37,311 bases of DNA from Thermomucor indicae-seudaticae (lineage: Eukaryota > Mucoromycota > Mucoromycetes > Mucorales > Lichtheimiaceae): positions 1 to 37,311 of the forward strand of contig JSYX01000338.1 of assembly GCA_000787465.1 (NCBI GenBank). The letters run 5' to 3'. Position 1 is the first letter of the stretch; each line of letters begins with the position of its first letter. A program made the position numbers and the translations under genes. The notes under the pieces are model-generated. The model was not told the origin of the DNA and made no database searches. It was given only the letters and a program-made list of their open reading frames with translations. Below, piece after piece: positions 20,177 through 30,686 of this stretch.

Positions 20177-20794
20177 ATGTCCATAACTTATGGCGAGACG
20201 AGTTATAAACTTGCAAGAGAAGCAAAACGCACAGCCGATTTACTCGTGTCTCCTTACAATGAAGACCTGGTTCAAGCCATTTGTAGAGAAATCCGCATGC
20301 TACACAACAAGGCAGAGAACCTTCTGCGATCGATCCGAGACAACAACATCTCTTCCACCGACAACCCGAGCACACTCACACAGCTAATGTTCCACCATTT
20401 GGCTGTGAAACGGAACAAGCGAGTTCTGTTTGCCTACCACCGACAACGCATGGAGAAGTTAAAGGAACTGTCCTGGGATGTCGGTCGACAGACTGAGTAC
20501 CAGCGCGAAATAAAGAGTTCGCTTGGACGTGCAGAACACAAGTTTCTGGAAGAGTATGGTGAAATGGTCAGCGCCTACAAGCAAAGCTTCTTGGAAATCG
20601 ATTTGGGTGGCAACGGTGGCGTCGGCTTGGATCCGCCTCTGGACCTGTTTATCGAAGTCCGCGTAATGCGCGATGCAGGCAAGATTAATACGGAATATGG
20701 TGAACTAAACCTGACAAAGGGCAACCAGGAGTTTGTTCGAAGAGCAGACGTGGAAACCCTCATCAAAGCAGGTTACCTGAAACATGTCGCCTAG
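20177..20794 (+). CDS. PSF1: GINS complex subunit Psf1
   Basis: Psf1 is one of four GINS subunits; GINS joins Cdc45 and Mcm2-7 to form the replicative helicase. A single exon encodes 205 residues, close to the usual 200. The N-terminus YGETSYKLAREAKRT is the Psf1 signature. A helical A-domain follows (EDLVQAICREIRMLHNKA; HHLAVKRNKRVLFAYHRQRM; LGRAEHKFLEEYGEMVSAYK). The C-terminal B-domain includes LFIEVRVMRDAG and the terminal VETLIKAGYLKHV. The start codon gives the conserved N-terminus directly. If transcription starts upstream of 20125, a 27-codon out-of-frame ORF (20125-20208) would overlap the start. The gene is convergent with UBE2J, with 123 bp between stop codons. Confidence 0.93.
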   Translation: MSITYGETSYKLAREAKRTADLLVSPYNEDLVQAICREIRMLHNKAENLLRSIRDNNISSTDNPSTLTQLMFHHLAVKRNKRVLFAYHRQRMEKLKELSWDVGRQTEYQREIKSSLGRAEHKFLEEYGEMVSAYKQSFLEIDLGGNGGVGLDPPLDLFIEVRVMRDAGKINTEYGELNLTKGNQEFVRRADVETLIKAGYLKHVA

Positions 20795-20917
20795 GTACAT
20801 ATCTCCCTTACCGCGTTTGCCCTTTATTTTATTCCACAGCATTTTATTTCACTCTTTCCTTTTTGCATTCCTCCAATCCCCTTATATACAACAGACACAC
20901 AAGCAACAACAACCTGT

Positions 20918-22059
20918 TTACAACCATCGCCGAATTAATGAAGCTATGATGATAGCAACCAACACTGTAATGATTCCATCCAGCCATATAGGCGGTCGCC
21001 GTTCTTGTCTGCTCCTGGACCCGTTGCTGTCTGTATCTGTGACGATCTCACTCCTAGAGCCTGACACGACAGAGCTTGGCGTGCCTTCTGTCACCGTCGT
21101 CCTTTTAGGCGATAAGACGTGGTTTGTCTCGGGGGATTTATGCTGGGCTTCTAACTTTTTATCCTGACCGTTATCCAAAGGCTTATAAGATAAAGCAAAC
21201 GACGGCAAATTTGTGTCTCTTTCTGTACTATACGACGCTGAGTCACTGAGGAGTTCGTTGTTGCTCTTGCAACAGATAGGACATGTCCATGAAAGCGATC
21301 TGTGAATTGATATTCGTGGTTAATATGCCGGGAAATCGGTCTTCACAACGATGGGAACATACGCGTTTGCAAGTGATCTTCTGTACTCTTTATCGTAATC
21401 TAAGCCTCCAAGTGCTCCTCTTGCCTCGGTCGGAAAGAATGCCATGACGGCCAGGATCACTGTTCGGACTGTTCACATTTAGCGCTACCGTCCCTCTTTC
21501 GGCCTTCGTTGTTGAAACCATTTGCACATACTTCCCCATGCAGGTTGCCAGTATTCGGGGTGATAACCAGTGATGCTTAGGCAGATTTTCGAGTTTAATT
21601 CAAATCGTCCATTCGGCTACACGAACAGTCCATCATATCGATATCTTGTATACTGTTTTTCCCTCCACCAAAGCTAATACCTACTGTAAGAAACATCAGC
21701 TCCGGTGGTTTAAATGGGTATTCTGCTGGTATTAAGATGCGACCATGGTATCTGCAATTATGCGATATTGGTCACTTACAGCTTTTTCTTTTGGATATAG
21801 AAATACACCTACTTGCCGCCTGCAAATTCTGTATCAGCGGGACCACGAACAGTAAAGTGCCAGTCGAAAATGTCGTCCTAAACAGAGCTTCCCTTAATAA
21901 ACTGCGTACTGGAACACACAAAAGCAAAACTATTACTTCACGAGGGTGCGCTTCGTATTCATAACATGCGTCCTGTGCTAGTTCCTTGGCTTCTTGCAAT
22001 ATCCGCTTGACAGCTGAGCAATCGTCATTAGAACAGGGGACAATGACCAATCGCGCCAT
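20918..22059 (-). CDS. UBE2J1: Tail-anchored ER ubiquitin-conjugating enzyme E2 (UBE2J1/Ubc6 type)
   Basis: ER-anchored E2 that supplies ubiquitin to ERAD ligases. Six exons (22059-21937, 21877-21813, 21751-21685, 21616-21532, 21468-21363, 21299-20918) give 275 residues. Helix 1 reads AVKRILQEAKELAQDACYEY. WHFTVRGPADTEFAGGKYHG is the UBC core. NGRFELNSKICLSITGYHPE carries the catalytic Cys97 without the HPN found in canonical E2s, as is typical for this family. WQPAWG then IRTVILAVMAFFPT follows the J1-type pattern. A CPICCK motif closes the domain. The tail is Ser/Thr-rich and ends in one membrane helix (WLDGIITVLVAIIIASLI), leaving the catalytic domain in the cytosol. It is divergent from ALG11 across 166 bp. 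Confidence 0.9.
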
Positions 22060-22225
22060 GCGCCAGGTTACCAGGATTCCTTAGGTTACAGGTGCCGGTC
22101 GTCATGAAGGAAAAGAAAGGGAGACAGCCAAGTCGTTCATGCCTGTCGGCAATTTAATCTTCCTTGCCACTATAACTCCCAGGAGTGTAGGGAAAGTGTG
22201 CGAGTTCCTTCGGCCCTTACAGACC
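22060..22225. promoter_or_regulatory. Shared divergent promoter of UBE2J1 and ALG11
   Basis: Only 166 bp separate the two start codons, so both promoters and 5' leaders must overlap here. A CGTCA motif lies near 22100. No TATA box is obvious. Co-regulation of an ERAD E2 and an N-glycosylation enzyme is plausible but is an inference from position. Confidence 0.55.
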
Positions 22226-24215
22226 ATGGCAGTGTCTTTCTGGATAACAGCCTGTCTCGTCTCAATCTGGCTGATTTACCGATTCCTTCGGTTACGGCTC
22301 AATAACAGGGTCGATGTCCATCGACAGCGTGTCCTGCAACAACTTGGCCTTCAACAAGAAGACGCTCGTGTCTTTTTGGGATTCTTTCACCCTTACTGGT
22401 AATGGTCTTGAACAAGACGCGGTCCAATCACCCAAGGCTGGCGGGGCTTAATGAGGAGGAGACTCATTTCGGGCAAACACATATTGTAGCAACGCGGGTG
22501 GAGGAGGCGAGCGTGTTCTCTGGACAGCCATTCGTGATGTTCAAGCCGAATTTCCGCAAGCGATCTGTGTTGTATACACAGGTGATACGGATGCTTCAAA
22601 GACGGACATTCTATGTAAAGCCAAGGTTCGCTGTTTAGGCTTGAGAAATGTGATATACGAGAGCTCTAAATCCTCTGGGAACAGAACCGCTTCAACATTG
22701 AACTGGACTCTAGCAAGCTGGCCTTCATCTACCTGAAGACGCGCTATCTGGTAGAGGACTCCAGGTAACACAGGTTCATGACATTTCTTGGAAGCTCCTC
22801 GCTAGAAAAATATTGTTGTAAAGATACCCTCGATTTACTCTGCTCTTGCAGAGCTTAGGATCCATGATCCTGGGCTTCGAAGCAATTAATCAATTCGTTC
22901 CTGACCTATTCTTTGGTAAGCCATACATGGCAAATCATAAAGAACGAATGATAACTGAAATCGCCGTCTAGACACAATGGGATACGCATTTACATACCCA
23001 ATCGTCCATTTCCTGACTCGAACCAACATTGCGGCCTATGTACATTACCCTACCATAAGGTATATCCAATCTTTGCATGGTGACTTTGCTTTTATAACTA
23101 AAGAAGAAATATACACGGTCAGCTCTGATATGCTCCAGCGTGTCTATGAACGCCGAGCTCAGTACAACAACGACGCGAAACTTGCACAAAGCACTGTCTG
23201 GACTTATGGCAAGCTAATGTTCGATCATGGAATGCACCTGAGATTCTATTGCCGAGCCGCTCATAGCGTTGTATTAGTTATTACCATATCTTTGCCAGAA
23301 TTTACGGATGGAGCGGATCATTTGCAGAAACCGTTCTTGTGAATTCAACGTGGACCAAGGGTCACATTGATAGTCTTTGGCACACCAATGCCGAGATCGT
23401 TTATCCTCCATGTGATACAGAACGACTCAACGAACTCGGGCTGGAGGGCCGTAGACCAGTCATTGTTAGCGTAGCGCAATTCCGGTAGGCCACTGCCACA
23501 AAGCACATCCATTGCTTGTAAGTCTAACGCAAGGAAAATAGCCCAGAAAAGGGTCATACCATGCAGCTCAACGCTTTTGCAAGACTGCTGGATAAATACC
23601 CCGAATGGCGGACGAACAAGGACATGAAGCTTATTCTCATCGGAAGCTCAAGAAATAAAGGTGATGAAAATCGAATCGACGACCTTCGTAAGCAATGCCG
23701 CCAGCTCGATATTGAGGCAAGTGGTAGTGTCACAGCAGCGTCCTGTTTGCGGATCCTTATTCTGGCGTCATGCGCAGGCATTTGTTCAATTCGAAGTGAA
23801 TGCGTCGTTCGACACTCTCGTACAAAGTCTCGCTACAGCCAAAGTAGGATTGCACACCATGTGGAACGAGCATTTTGGGATTGGTGTGGTCGAATACATG
23901 GTAACGTGGGCCACAGTATGTAACAAGATATCAAAATTCCTGATCCATGCTATCTAGGCGGCAGGTCTGATTCCAGTCGCACATAATTCTGGTGGTCCAA
24001 AACTGGATATCGTAACCAATTATAATGGGAAGCCTACAGGATACCTCGCTGATTCCGTCGAGTCCTTTGCTGATAGGTTGAATGATGCTTTGTCACTATC
24101 TCCAGAGGACTATGAGCTTATGGCATCCAATGCTCGAGCATCTGCATCGGACAAATTCTCTGAGGTCGCTTTCAGTCATGAAATGTTACGTTCCCTGCGC
24201 AAACACCTGACATAA
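22226..24215 (+). CDS. ALG11: GDP-Man:Man3GlcNAc2-PP-dolichol alpha-1,2-mannosyltransferase
   Basis: Adds the fourth and fifth mannoses to the dolichol-linked oligosaccharide on the cytosolic face of the ER. Ten exons (22226-22398, 22490-22625, 22685-22764, 22824-22915, 22972-23059, 23123-23218, 23278-23484, 23542-23716, 23778-23900, 23958-24215) give 475 residues. There is an N-terminal membrane helix ([20 protein letters not shown]), then [18 protein letters not shown] across the first intron, the family hallmark. [22 protein letters not shown], a VYPPCD segment and the GT4 donor site ([16 protein letters not shown], then [19 protein letters not shown]) follow. The intron 23717-23777 has a GC donor (GCAAGT) that is required for the frame. 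No stops or shifts were found. The start is chosen for the signal-anchor; an in-frame ATG at 22139 would add 29 residues. Confidence 0.93.
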
Positions 24216-24362
24216 AGTATTATGGTTGGATCTCCTCACTAGTTTACCTGAAATGAATCCCATTCGTACGGGAGAGATACAAGCATGATATAATATTTAT
24301 TTTGGTGAGGGCGGTCTAAAGGCGGTTGGTTGCGGTAAAATGGGGGAAATGGGAACGCGCGT

Positions 24363-24953
24363 TTACGCCTGTTCTTCAGCCTTCTTGTAACCCTTGAAAA
24401 ACGAATCTCTCCATTCTCTCTTTTCTTCTTGAGACTTGCCAGACAACAAGCCTTTCAATTCTCCAGAGTATTCATACGCAAACATAGTGCCACCGATACC
24501 AGCGCAAGCAGCACACATTTTAGCAATGGAGTGAGCTGTATATATTACCCGTTCGTTAGCCGCGCACAAGTTGAGAATAGCATGCCTTTTTCCCAGAACG
24601 CACTTTTTACACTAGCAACGAGACCAGCAGCGCAACCGGCAATACCAGCGTTGATCGCATCGTCCTCACCACGGATTTTCTTTGCAGCGCATTCCGTAAG
24701 TGAAAACACACCACCCATCGCAGCTAATGTAACAGTCGAATTGTCAGCTACATGTACGGGGTCGATATCCGTCAGCGACAATATTACCAAAGAACGCGAT
24801 GGTGCTGCCGGTTCTCGTAAAGACACCTTTGGCGCCTTCCTTGTGTTTTTGGACCGTGTTTTGCATGGCTGAAACAATGACGCCGATACCACCCGAAATG
24901 CCGGCAACCTTGCCAGCCTCGTAGAGGCAATCCTTATTATCGTGGGCGGTCAT
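24363..24953 (-). CDS. Complex I subunit NDUFA11/21.3b-like (Tim17/22/23 fold)
   Basis: Probable accessory membrane subunit of mitochondrial NADH:ubiquinone oxidoreductase. Three exons (24953-24788, 24723-24613, 24535-24363) give 149 residues. The N-terminus ENKD-like MTAHDNKDCLYEAGKVAG, QKHKEGAKGVFTRTGSTIAF, AMGGVFSLTECAAKKIRGED and INAGIAGCAAGLVA form the repeated Gly-rich helices of the Tim17/Tim22/Tim23 superfamily. The C-terminus is charged and soluble (KSQEEKREWRDSFFKGYKKA). The alternative is another Tim17-family carrier; size and the GVFTRTG and TECA motifs favour the complex I subunit. The donor of exon 2 is GTGTAA rather than the overlapping GTAAAA, because only the former keeps the frame. 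It is divergent from GPI11. Confidence 0.72.
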
Positions 24954-25063
24954 GGCAATAGCAGCTATAGAGAGAGGGGGGTGTTGATTTTTCTCTAAAG
25001 GGCAAAAAACAAAACCAAGTCGGGCCCGACTGCACGTCATCAAATTTTTGAGCTTCTCCCTTG
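24954..25063. promoter_or_regulatory. 110-bp divergent promoter of the NDUFA11-like gene and GPI11
   Basis: Start codons of the flanking genes are 110 bp apart. The interval contains CACGTCA at 25033-25039 (TGACGTG on the complement), a CRE/bZIP-type half-palindrome, and a C/T-rich tract on the complement near 24968-24985. Which gene the site serves cannot be told from sequence. Confidence 0.5.
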
Positions 25064-25935
25064 ATGGATAGAGTGGTTACGAGTGAACTCTTGGTTGGTC
25101 TGTGCGGAACAACCCTTAACTATGCTGCTACATTCTATCTACCAAAGACGAAGCTTCTGCAAGATCCACTTGAGACGCTGATCTCTGCAATACCGATCTT
25201 GTGGGGAGGTCATGTCAGTTTGATGGCATTTATGCTGCTGGCGATCAAGAAGCTGCCGCTGAAGCAGACTCTGGTATAGAATGTTGATGTTTTTTACAAT
25301 GTCCCATACTAAGGAGCCTAGGTATCGCTAGGATATGCAACGTCGATTGTAGGTCTCGCCACCGCTGTCTTTCATGGTTTTATTGTGTTATTCGGCGCAC
25401 CTCTGCTCGAGTAAGCAACGTGCCGGTGATAAAAAGCAGGATTGCTTTGACTTACTTTACTGATTTCAGAAAGTTTAACCACACACTTGCCTTTGCATCT
25501 TATCTTGCGATTCTTACAGTATACCCTAGCTTCGCTATCCTGGCACCCGCTGAACCTGCCGTCTGGATGAAAGTGTTCCTTCAGCACAAGTATGGCGCTT
25601 TATTGATCTCTGCGCATATGTTTCTAAATATGCCTTTATAGTCCCAGCACCACTCGCGAAATCTATGCTTATTCGGAAGCAATTTGCACCTTGTCTGGTG
25701 CATGGATTGGTGCCATCGTGCTTCCACTGGATTGGGAAAGGGATTGGCAGGTAGGTCATATTGAGTCATTTATTGCCAAGGCAGACGAAGGTTTCTTATT
25801 TGTTCTGTTTCTGTTTGACAGGTATGGCCCATATCCTGTGTGATTTCGACTTTTCTTGGACATGCAGTTGGAGTAATTACGGCTTTCGGCTGGTCCTCGT
25901 TTAAACGAGTCTTGGGCAAAAAGAAGAACGAATGA
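25064..25935 (+). CDS. GPI11: GPI ethanolamine-phosphate transferase subunit Gpi11/PIG-F
   Basis: Multi-span ER membrane protein that stabilises the GPI ethanolamine-phosphate transferases Gpi7 and Gpi13. Five exons (25064-25273, 25322-25410, 25470-25589, 25642-25750, 25822-25935) give 213 residues, matching the family. About six hydrophobic helices are predicted (for example LLVGLCGTTLNYAATFYL and LVSLGYATSIVGLATAVFHG). GAPLLEKFNHTLAFASYLA is a strong PIG-F signature. The C-terminal GAWIGAIVLPLDWERDWQVW followed by PISCV is the most conserved part of the family. The C-terminus is Lys-rich (KRVLGKKKNE). All introns are GT..AG and in phase. The start is the first ATG and leads directly into helix 1. 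Confidence 0.9.
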
Positions 25936-26623
25936 AATATTCCAACACATCTGTACAGCTTGGGTCCGTCATTTATACTCTTGATGCTTCAACAGGAGAT
26001 CGAACAAACTGTGTATAAGGAAGATTCTTGAGCGATAGGGCATATGTATGGAAAAGAATATAACATGGGATTCGTACGAATCGATGCGTTCTGTGGTTGA
26101 TAGCTATTTAAGGACTGAATCAAAGGAATCGGTCTATGAATTCGTGAATGGTAGATGCAGCTATCAATAACGTTATCTGTGCATGGTATACTTGGTTCGG
26201 CTGATATGCAGCCCTCCCTTGTCATACCAACAACTAAAGTGCCCTTTTAATTTGTTTTAATCACTCATTAGGCATTTATCGGATTGACAGTTCTCCATCT
26301 GCACCTGATGACTGCACGCATATATAGGAATCCAATGCTGGGATGCTGAGTGAACGAAACGGATGCCTTTGTCGTGATGCTCATGGCCCTGATCGGTGGC
26401 GATATCGGATCTAATTGCAAAAATAAGATAAACAGAAACTTCACCCGGCTCGTCGTTCACTGTCTTCTGGTTCTCGTGTGACACTGCATGAAAAGACGTG
26501 TTGATTATGGCCACAATCGGAAGAGTCCAATCCCATCGGCCACTCCCCCTGTATCGTAGCAGGGATCGTCGTGCTCCTGGACATGTGCAAGGATATGATA
26601 AGGTCTGTTAATATGTTGCATCC
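25936..26623. other. Upstream region of the CreA/Mig1-like gene
   Basis: No supported gene. A minus-strand frame at 26514-26257 is open but has no motif. The region probably holds the GPI11 3' end and the promoter of the zinc-finger gene. Confidence 0.45.
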
Positions 26624-26630
26624 TATAAAT
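26624..26630 (+). promoter_or_regulatory. TATA box of the CreA/Mig1-like gene
   Basis: TATAAAT lies 57 bp before the ATG at 26687 and is followed by a pyrimidine-rich leader (TTTCTCTCTCTTTCTC), a common fungal core-promoter layout. Confidence 0.5.
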
Positions 26631-26686
26631 GGTCCTTTTGGCCCTCAATTGGACAGGCTTTCTCTCTCTTTCTCTTTTCCTTTGCC

Positions 26687-27148
26687 ATGGCCGCGACGCG
26701 AAAGAGATCCGAGTCGGCACCACGGCCATATCAATGTCCAATGTGTCCAAAGGCATTCTATCGCCTGGAGCATCAGACACGGCATATCCGAACGCATACC
26801 GGAGAAAAACCACACTGTTGCACATTTCCAGGCTGTGGAAGGCGCTTCTCGCGGTCCGACGAATTGACTCGGCATGCTCGCATCCACAACAGACGACGTC
26901 AGATGATCTCAGAACCGTCACCGATCCATTATTATCTGTCGGATTGTGAGCTATGTTTGCGCTCTGCTAGTACTATACACGATACCTCACGATTCCATTT
27001 GCCGCCACCATTACCTCCCTATTCCCCAAAGGAAAAGCCGGTACCATTAGAATGTAATTTCACGCCATGGGGACCTCCTGTTTCTCCACCTTTATCATCT
27101 CCTCCCCTGACAAAGTTGCCACCCATCCGTTCATTACCACCCGAATAA
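26687..27148 (+). CDS. CreA/Mig1-type C2H2 zinc-finger regulator
   Basis: Likely DNA-binding repressor of the carbon-catabolite type, which recognises SYGGRG-like sites. A single exon encodes 153 residues. Two C2H2 fingers lie at 17-37 (C17, C20, H33, H37) and 45-67 (C45, C50, H63, H67). They carry the CreA/Mig1 helix sequences [18 protein letters not shown] and [14 protein letters not shown], and the linker HTGEKPH. The C-terminal half is Pro-rich ([36 protein letters not shown]) and much shorter than in CreA or Mig1 proteins, so effector regions may be missing or different. Several paralogues of this type may exist in the genome, so I give no gene symbol. The start codon is preceded by a TATA box and lies just ahead of the basic segment. 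Confidence 0.85.
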   Translation: MAATRKRSESAPRPYQCPMCPKAFYRLEHQTRHIRTHTGEKPHCCTFPGCGRRFSRSDELTRHARIHNRRRQMISEPSPIHYYLSDCELCLRSASTIHDTSRFHLPPPLPPYSPKEKPVPLECNFTPWGPPVSPPLSSPPLTKLPPIRSLPPE

Positions 27149-27340
27149 TGTAAACAGAAAGAACCGCTAACGGCAAATCATTCCCATTGGTCCCATACCC
27201 CTCGTTCTCCTTTTCCATGTACATGTTTTATGTCATCGCTTGTATATCTCACACACTGACACATTTACACACACAAACGCACGCATGCAACAATGATAAG
27301 GCCAGTATATGCAAATTGATCTTGTATTGGAATCGAGCTA

Positions 27341-27978
27341 TTACTGTGAGGGGGAAATGTCGCCGTACACCTTGATCTCGAGCTATGTCCTTTGTCAGTC
27401 TCCCCTTCTCACTACCTTTTTGCTGTCGCATTTAGACTTACAAAAAGAAAAGCGCATCGTACAGGATTTGATATGGAGAGCCCACGAGGATGATACAAAT
27501 TTTCATTTTCGGACTGAATGAAGTTTAACAGGCGTCGAATGCACTTGTAATGACTTTCTTAGCGCGACATGAATCAATCAGTAAAGGGAAGTGGGCCTTA
27601 CTCGTTGATAATGGGTGGAGAATAGGATAGGCCAGGTATAGATGGTCAAACACTCCATGATATTGTCAAGTACAGATTTCCACGATACTCGCTCTGCATC
27701 CGCTAGCAACTGATTTACTGTTTCGATAGTGTGTCGAAATTCATCAATGGATATCTTAAGCATAGGGGACGTGTCAGCTTATCTTGGACATCGCTTCTTT
27801 GTCTTTCCTTTCTTTTTACCCGTCCTTCAAGCTGCGAGGGATATTCTGTGGAAAAGCGGGTTATTCCGTCACCCAAAGAGTAATCGCGATCGATACGTAT
27901 TGCTCCTTGAGCGACGACTTTTGTGAAATTAATAGTTTGATGGTCTATGGGAGGTGGCATCGATGATCGTGTTGCCAT
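27341..27978 (-). CDS. Erf4/Golgin A7-like palmitoyltransferase subunit
   Basis: Partner of the DHHC palmitoyltransferase (Erf2) that modifies Ras and other proteins at ER/Golgi membranes. Four exons (27978-27820, 27754-27602, 27543-27442, 27382-27341) join in phase 0 to 151 residues. The family pattern appears in order: IRIDRDYSLGDGITRFSTEY, PSQLEGR, ISIDEFRHTIETVNQLLADA, ECLTIYTWPILFSTHYQR, CIRRLLNFIQSENENLYHPR, and LFLEIKVYGD across the last intron. The final coding exon is only 14 codons. The protein is close to human GOLGA7 in size and lacks the long N-terminus of yeast Erf4. The ATG at 27978 is used; the open frame extends upstream only through a TTG. It is convergent with the zinc-finger gene. 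Confidence 0.8.
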
Positions 27979-28414
27979 GGCATGCTGATGCGTCAAGGGA
28001 ATTATACGTTAATGTGCAAAGATAACTGTCTCTCTCTCTCTCTCTCTCTCGTCAAAAAAGGGACTATGAATGCAAGTAAAATGAATGGAGAATGTCGTTC
28101 ATTCAGGTTGAATAGGACAAGGGTTGTTGTTAAAGAGAACACGTTATAAAAATTCCGTTTCTTGTAGCACACACACAACAAAAATCCTTCAATAAGCAAA
28201 GCAATAAAGTGCGTGTCTCTCTCTCTGTGTGTATACGTGTATACGTCTCCTGACATTGTTTCTGTGACACATCTGAACCCCATCCCCGATGTTCTCTTTT
28301 TTGTGCAAGAGGCATACACACACCGTGTACAACCTAAACCCATTTCAATTCATATGACACACTCTCTCTTTATTAGCGTAAAGTATAAACCATAAAGTCA
28401 AGTAGAGCATGTGC
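27979..28414. other. Spacer between ERF4-like and chitinase genes
   Basis: No coding frame. It contains the promoter of the ERF4-like gene and the 3' end of the chitinase gene. A CT dinucleotide run lies at 28029-28050, and a second, shorter CT run with alternating GTGTATACGTGTATACG follows at about 28216-28245. Confidence 0.5.
28029..28050. repeat. (CT)n microsatellite
   Basis: Eleven or so uninterrupted CT units about 50 bp upstream of the ERF4-like start codon; on the coding strand this is a GA run. Confidence 0.85.
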
Positions 28415-29970
28415 CTATATGGAAAAGAAAAGCTTAGGTCGATCTGAATTTAATGTGGTTTCTCCCCCCTTACCAGAGCGAATCTGGGCTGCTACTGTCA
28501 AGAGTTCTTGATTCTGCGAGTCTTCATCAACAGACCATACCATGACTCCTCCTAAGCCTTTGCAAAGGGCATAGTTGACCTTGATAGCAATCGAATGAGG
28601 ATCATCATACGATATAAATGTCTTGTCTGTAGGATTGAATAGCCAAGGAGTCTGAGTCACATTATCCCAGTAGCGAACCCACGGAGAAGCCGCTGTGGTT
28701 GGGCTTGTCAGCACTCCTTGGGATCGGAGGTTACCGTAGCGCCAAATGCCAGATAGACCACCAGGATCCTTGGAACAGTAAGGGTCTTGCCAATATGCAT
28801 CATAGGAGTCACCATGAGGCGGTTGACCAGCAATTTGCGGTTGATATTGAGACCCGGTCTTTGTCATGTCAACTGTCGCAGCTAGTAAGCAGTAAAGAAC
28901 AAAGAGGTGGGTCAATCGTTTTGCCTCCTGAATGAAGCCGCCTCTTTGAATGAATGGAACTTACTTGCTGAGCGAGCATAGAAAGCGAGGCCAGGCACAA
29001 TCTTTTCAGGTGCTGCGCCAGCCTGAATCCAGTTTTGGATAGCAGAGACATAACTATCAGCATCGCCATAGCCTGGTTGGAAGTTGAAGGGAGCATTGGG
29101 TCCCGTTGTGCTGTTCCAAGCGCCATTGATATCATAGGTCATCAAGCCAATCCGGTCAAGGACATTGGAGTACGAAGAGACATCAGTCATGTAACCCGTT
29201 GGTGTGACAAAGGTGCGTACATGGGCCGCAATCGATATCTCCTTGCGGGTGCCGTTATTGGCAAAGTTGCTGTCGAGCGCTTGACGAAGCTCTTGCAAAA
29301 GAGTCAAAAAGTTGCTTGCATCATTGGCCAAATCGAATGCATTGCACCCAGCGCCTTGTCGTCCCGGGTATTCCCAGTCTAATCAGTATCGAAATATGAA
29401 TAAGCACATACGAATTCCTTTTCTCTCAATTCGCATTGCTTACCAATATCAACGCCATCAGTACCATATCTGTAAAAACGGTAGATCTGCGGTTAATAGG
29501 TTATATATGGAAGAATTTATTCAGAGACTTACGTGGATATCTGGTCAATATTCCACTGGATAAAGTTCTTGCGTTGGTTCGGATCAGCTGCCACGGTACT
29601 AAAAGTGATGCATCCAGACCAGCCACCAATAGAAATGAGCACCTTGGCATTGTTCGCATGTGCATTCTTGACTAGCTGCGGGAGCTGGGTCGAAACCTCT
29701 TGCTCGTCTGTCCATTCAGGAGTATCACCCTTGACCAGGATAGCGAAAGCATAATGGATATGCGTGTATTTGGTAAAGTCAATGTTGGTCACTGGCCATC
29801 TTGCATAGAGCCCTTTTTATTAAAGCAACAGAAAGTCTTGGTAAAAGTAGCATTTAGATAGCTCTACATAGAGGAACCGACTTACAATTGGGAAAGTATC
29901 CCACAAGAGCCTTGTCCGCCACGACAAATGTAGTCAAAGCTGCCAAGTAAAGAAGGACTTGCTTGAGCAT
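28415..29970 (-). CDS. Secreted GH18 chitinase
   Basis: Glycoside hydrolase 18 endo- or exochitinase. Five exons (29970-29886, 29812-29533, 29469-29444, 29378-28965, 28881-28415) give 423 residues. A signal peptide, MLKQVLLYLAALTTFVVA, leads into the first barrel strand KALVGYFPNW. SIGGWSG is the conserved strand-3 motif. The catalytic DxxDxDxE is DGVDIDWE (126-133), with Glu133 as acid, partly encoded by a 26-nt microexon. MTYDIN, a YARSA segment and GVMVWSVDED near the end complete the TIM barrel. No chitin-binding domain or GPI signal is seen, so the protein is probably free in the medium or wall. A TATA-like GTATAAAA lies about 55 bp upstream. A wall-remodelling or nutritional role is inferred. 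Confidence 0.92.
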
Positions 29971-30686
29971 CTTGTTGATAGGTAATGGATGAAATGCGGA
30001 TCCAACAAGGCCTCGCTCGCTCTTTTATACTCTTCTAATGTTTGTGTTACGGATTTCTCTTTTCTTCTCGATTGTTAAAAACGCCATATACCAAACTCAA
30101 TGACTTTAATGTATATGCTCTCGTGAGCAAATTGTATACGTTAAGGTCATTAGTAAAGACAAAAGGCGCGCCCTTGTTCCTGAACTCACTAACGGATGAT
30201 TGGCGGAGTTCCCTGCATTTGCCCTGAAGATGCATTACGAAACTGCTTCAGGGTTTTTTCAGGGTCTTTGATCCGTCACGCGTATCCACAATACTTATCA
30301 CGAGGTCTAATGACTAGTGTGATTTCAACACGAAACATCCTCTTTCTCTCTCTATCTAACCTACCGTGTGACCAATAGGGTCGCTTAATTAATAAGAGAA
30401 AGCATTGACCTTATCTCGCATGAACAAATGCACAATTAAAGGTATCTTTACCGAGGTTGATATTCCATCTGTGGAAAGACAGGTGATCTCTATGCATCAC
30501 ATGCATTTGGCTTTCTCGACACACATCATGCATCAGAAATAATCAAGTGTCACAGCTCATAGTGACTCACAAACAATTGGCTCTCATGCAGACCTCTCAC
30601 GCCCTGAAGCTCCGCCCGAAGACAATGTCATACCGTAACTTGGTCAAGCAGTCCGAACCCTCAGTGTTATTTTCTTTACTATTGCA
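29971..30686. other. Divergent promoter region of the chitinase and GGT genes
   Basis: 715 bp between two divergent start codons with no supported gene. On the minus strand GTATAAAA at 30030-30023 is a probable TATA box for the chitinase gene. A CCCTGAA..TTCAGGG inverted repeat with an 18-bp loop lies near 30221-30252. Nothing else was recognised. Confidence 0.5.

Noticed and set aside
21813..21820. Apparent GC donor (GCAAGT) at the end of UBE2J1 exon 2
   Set aside because: A GT donor two codons further (GTAGGT) gives the right frame and the expected GG-K-YHGRI sequence, so no GC-AG intron is needed.
25757..27000. Minus-strand ORFs overlapping GPI11 and the zinc-finger gene
   Set aside because: They are antisense shadows of the confirmed plus-strand exons.
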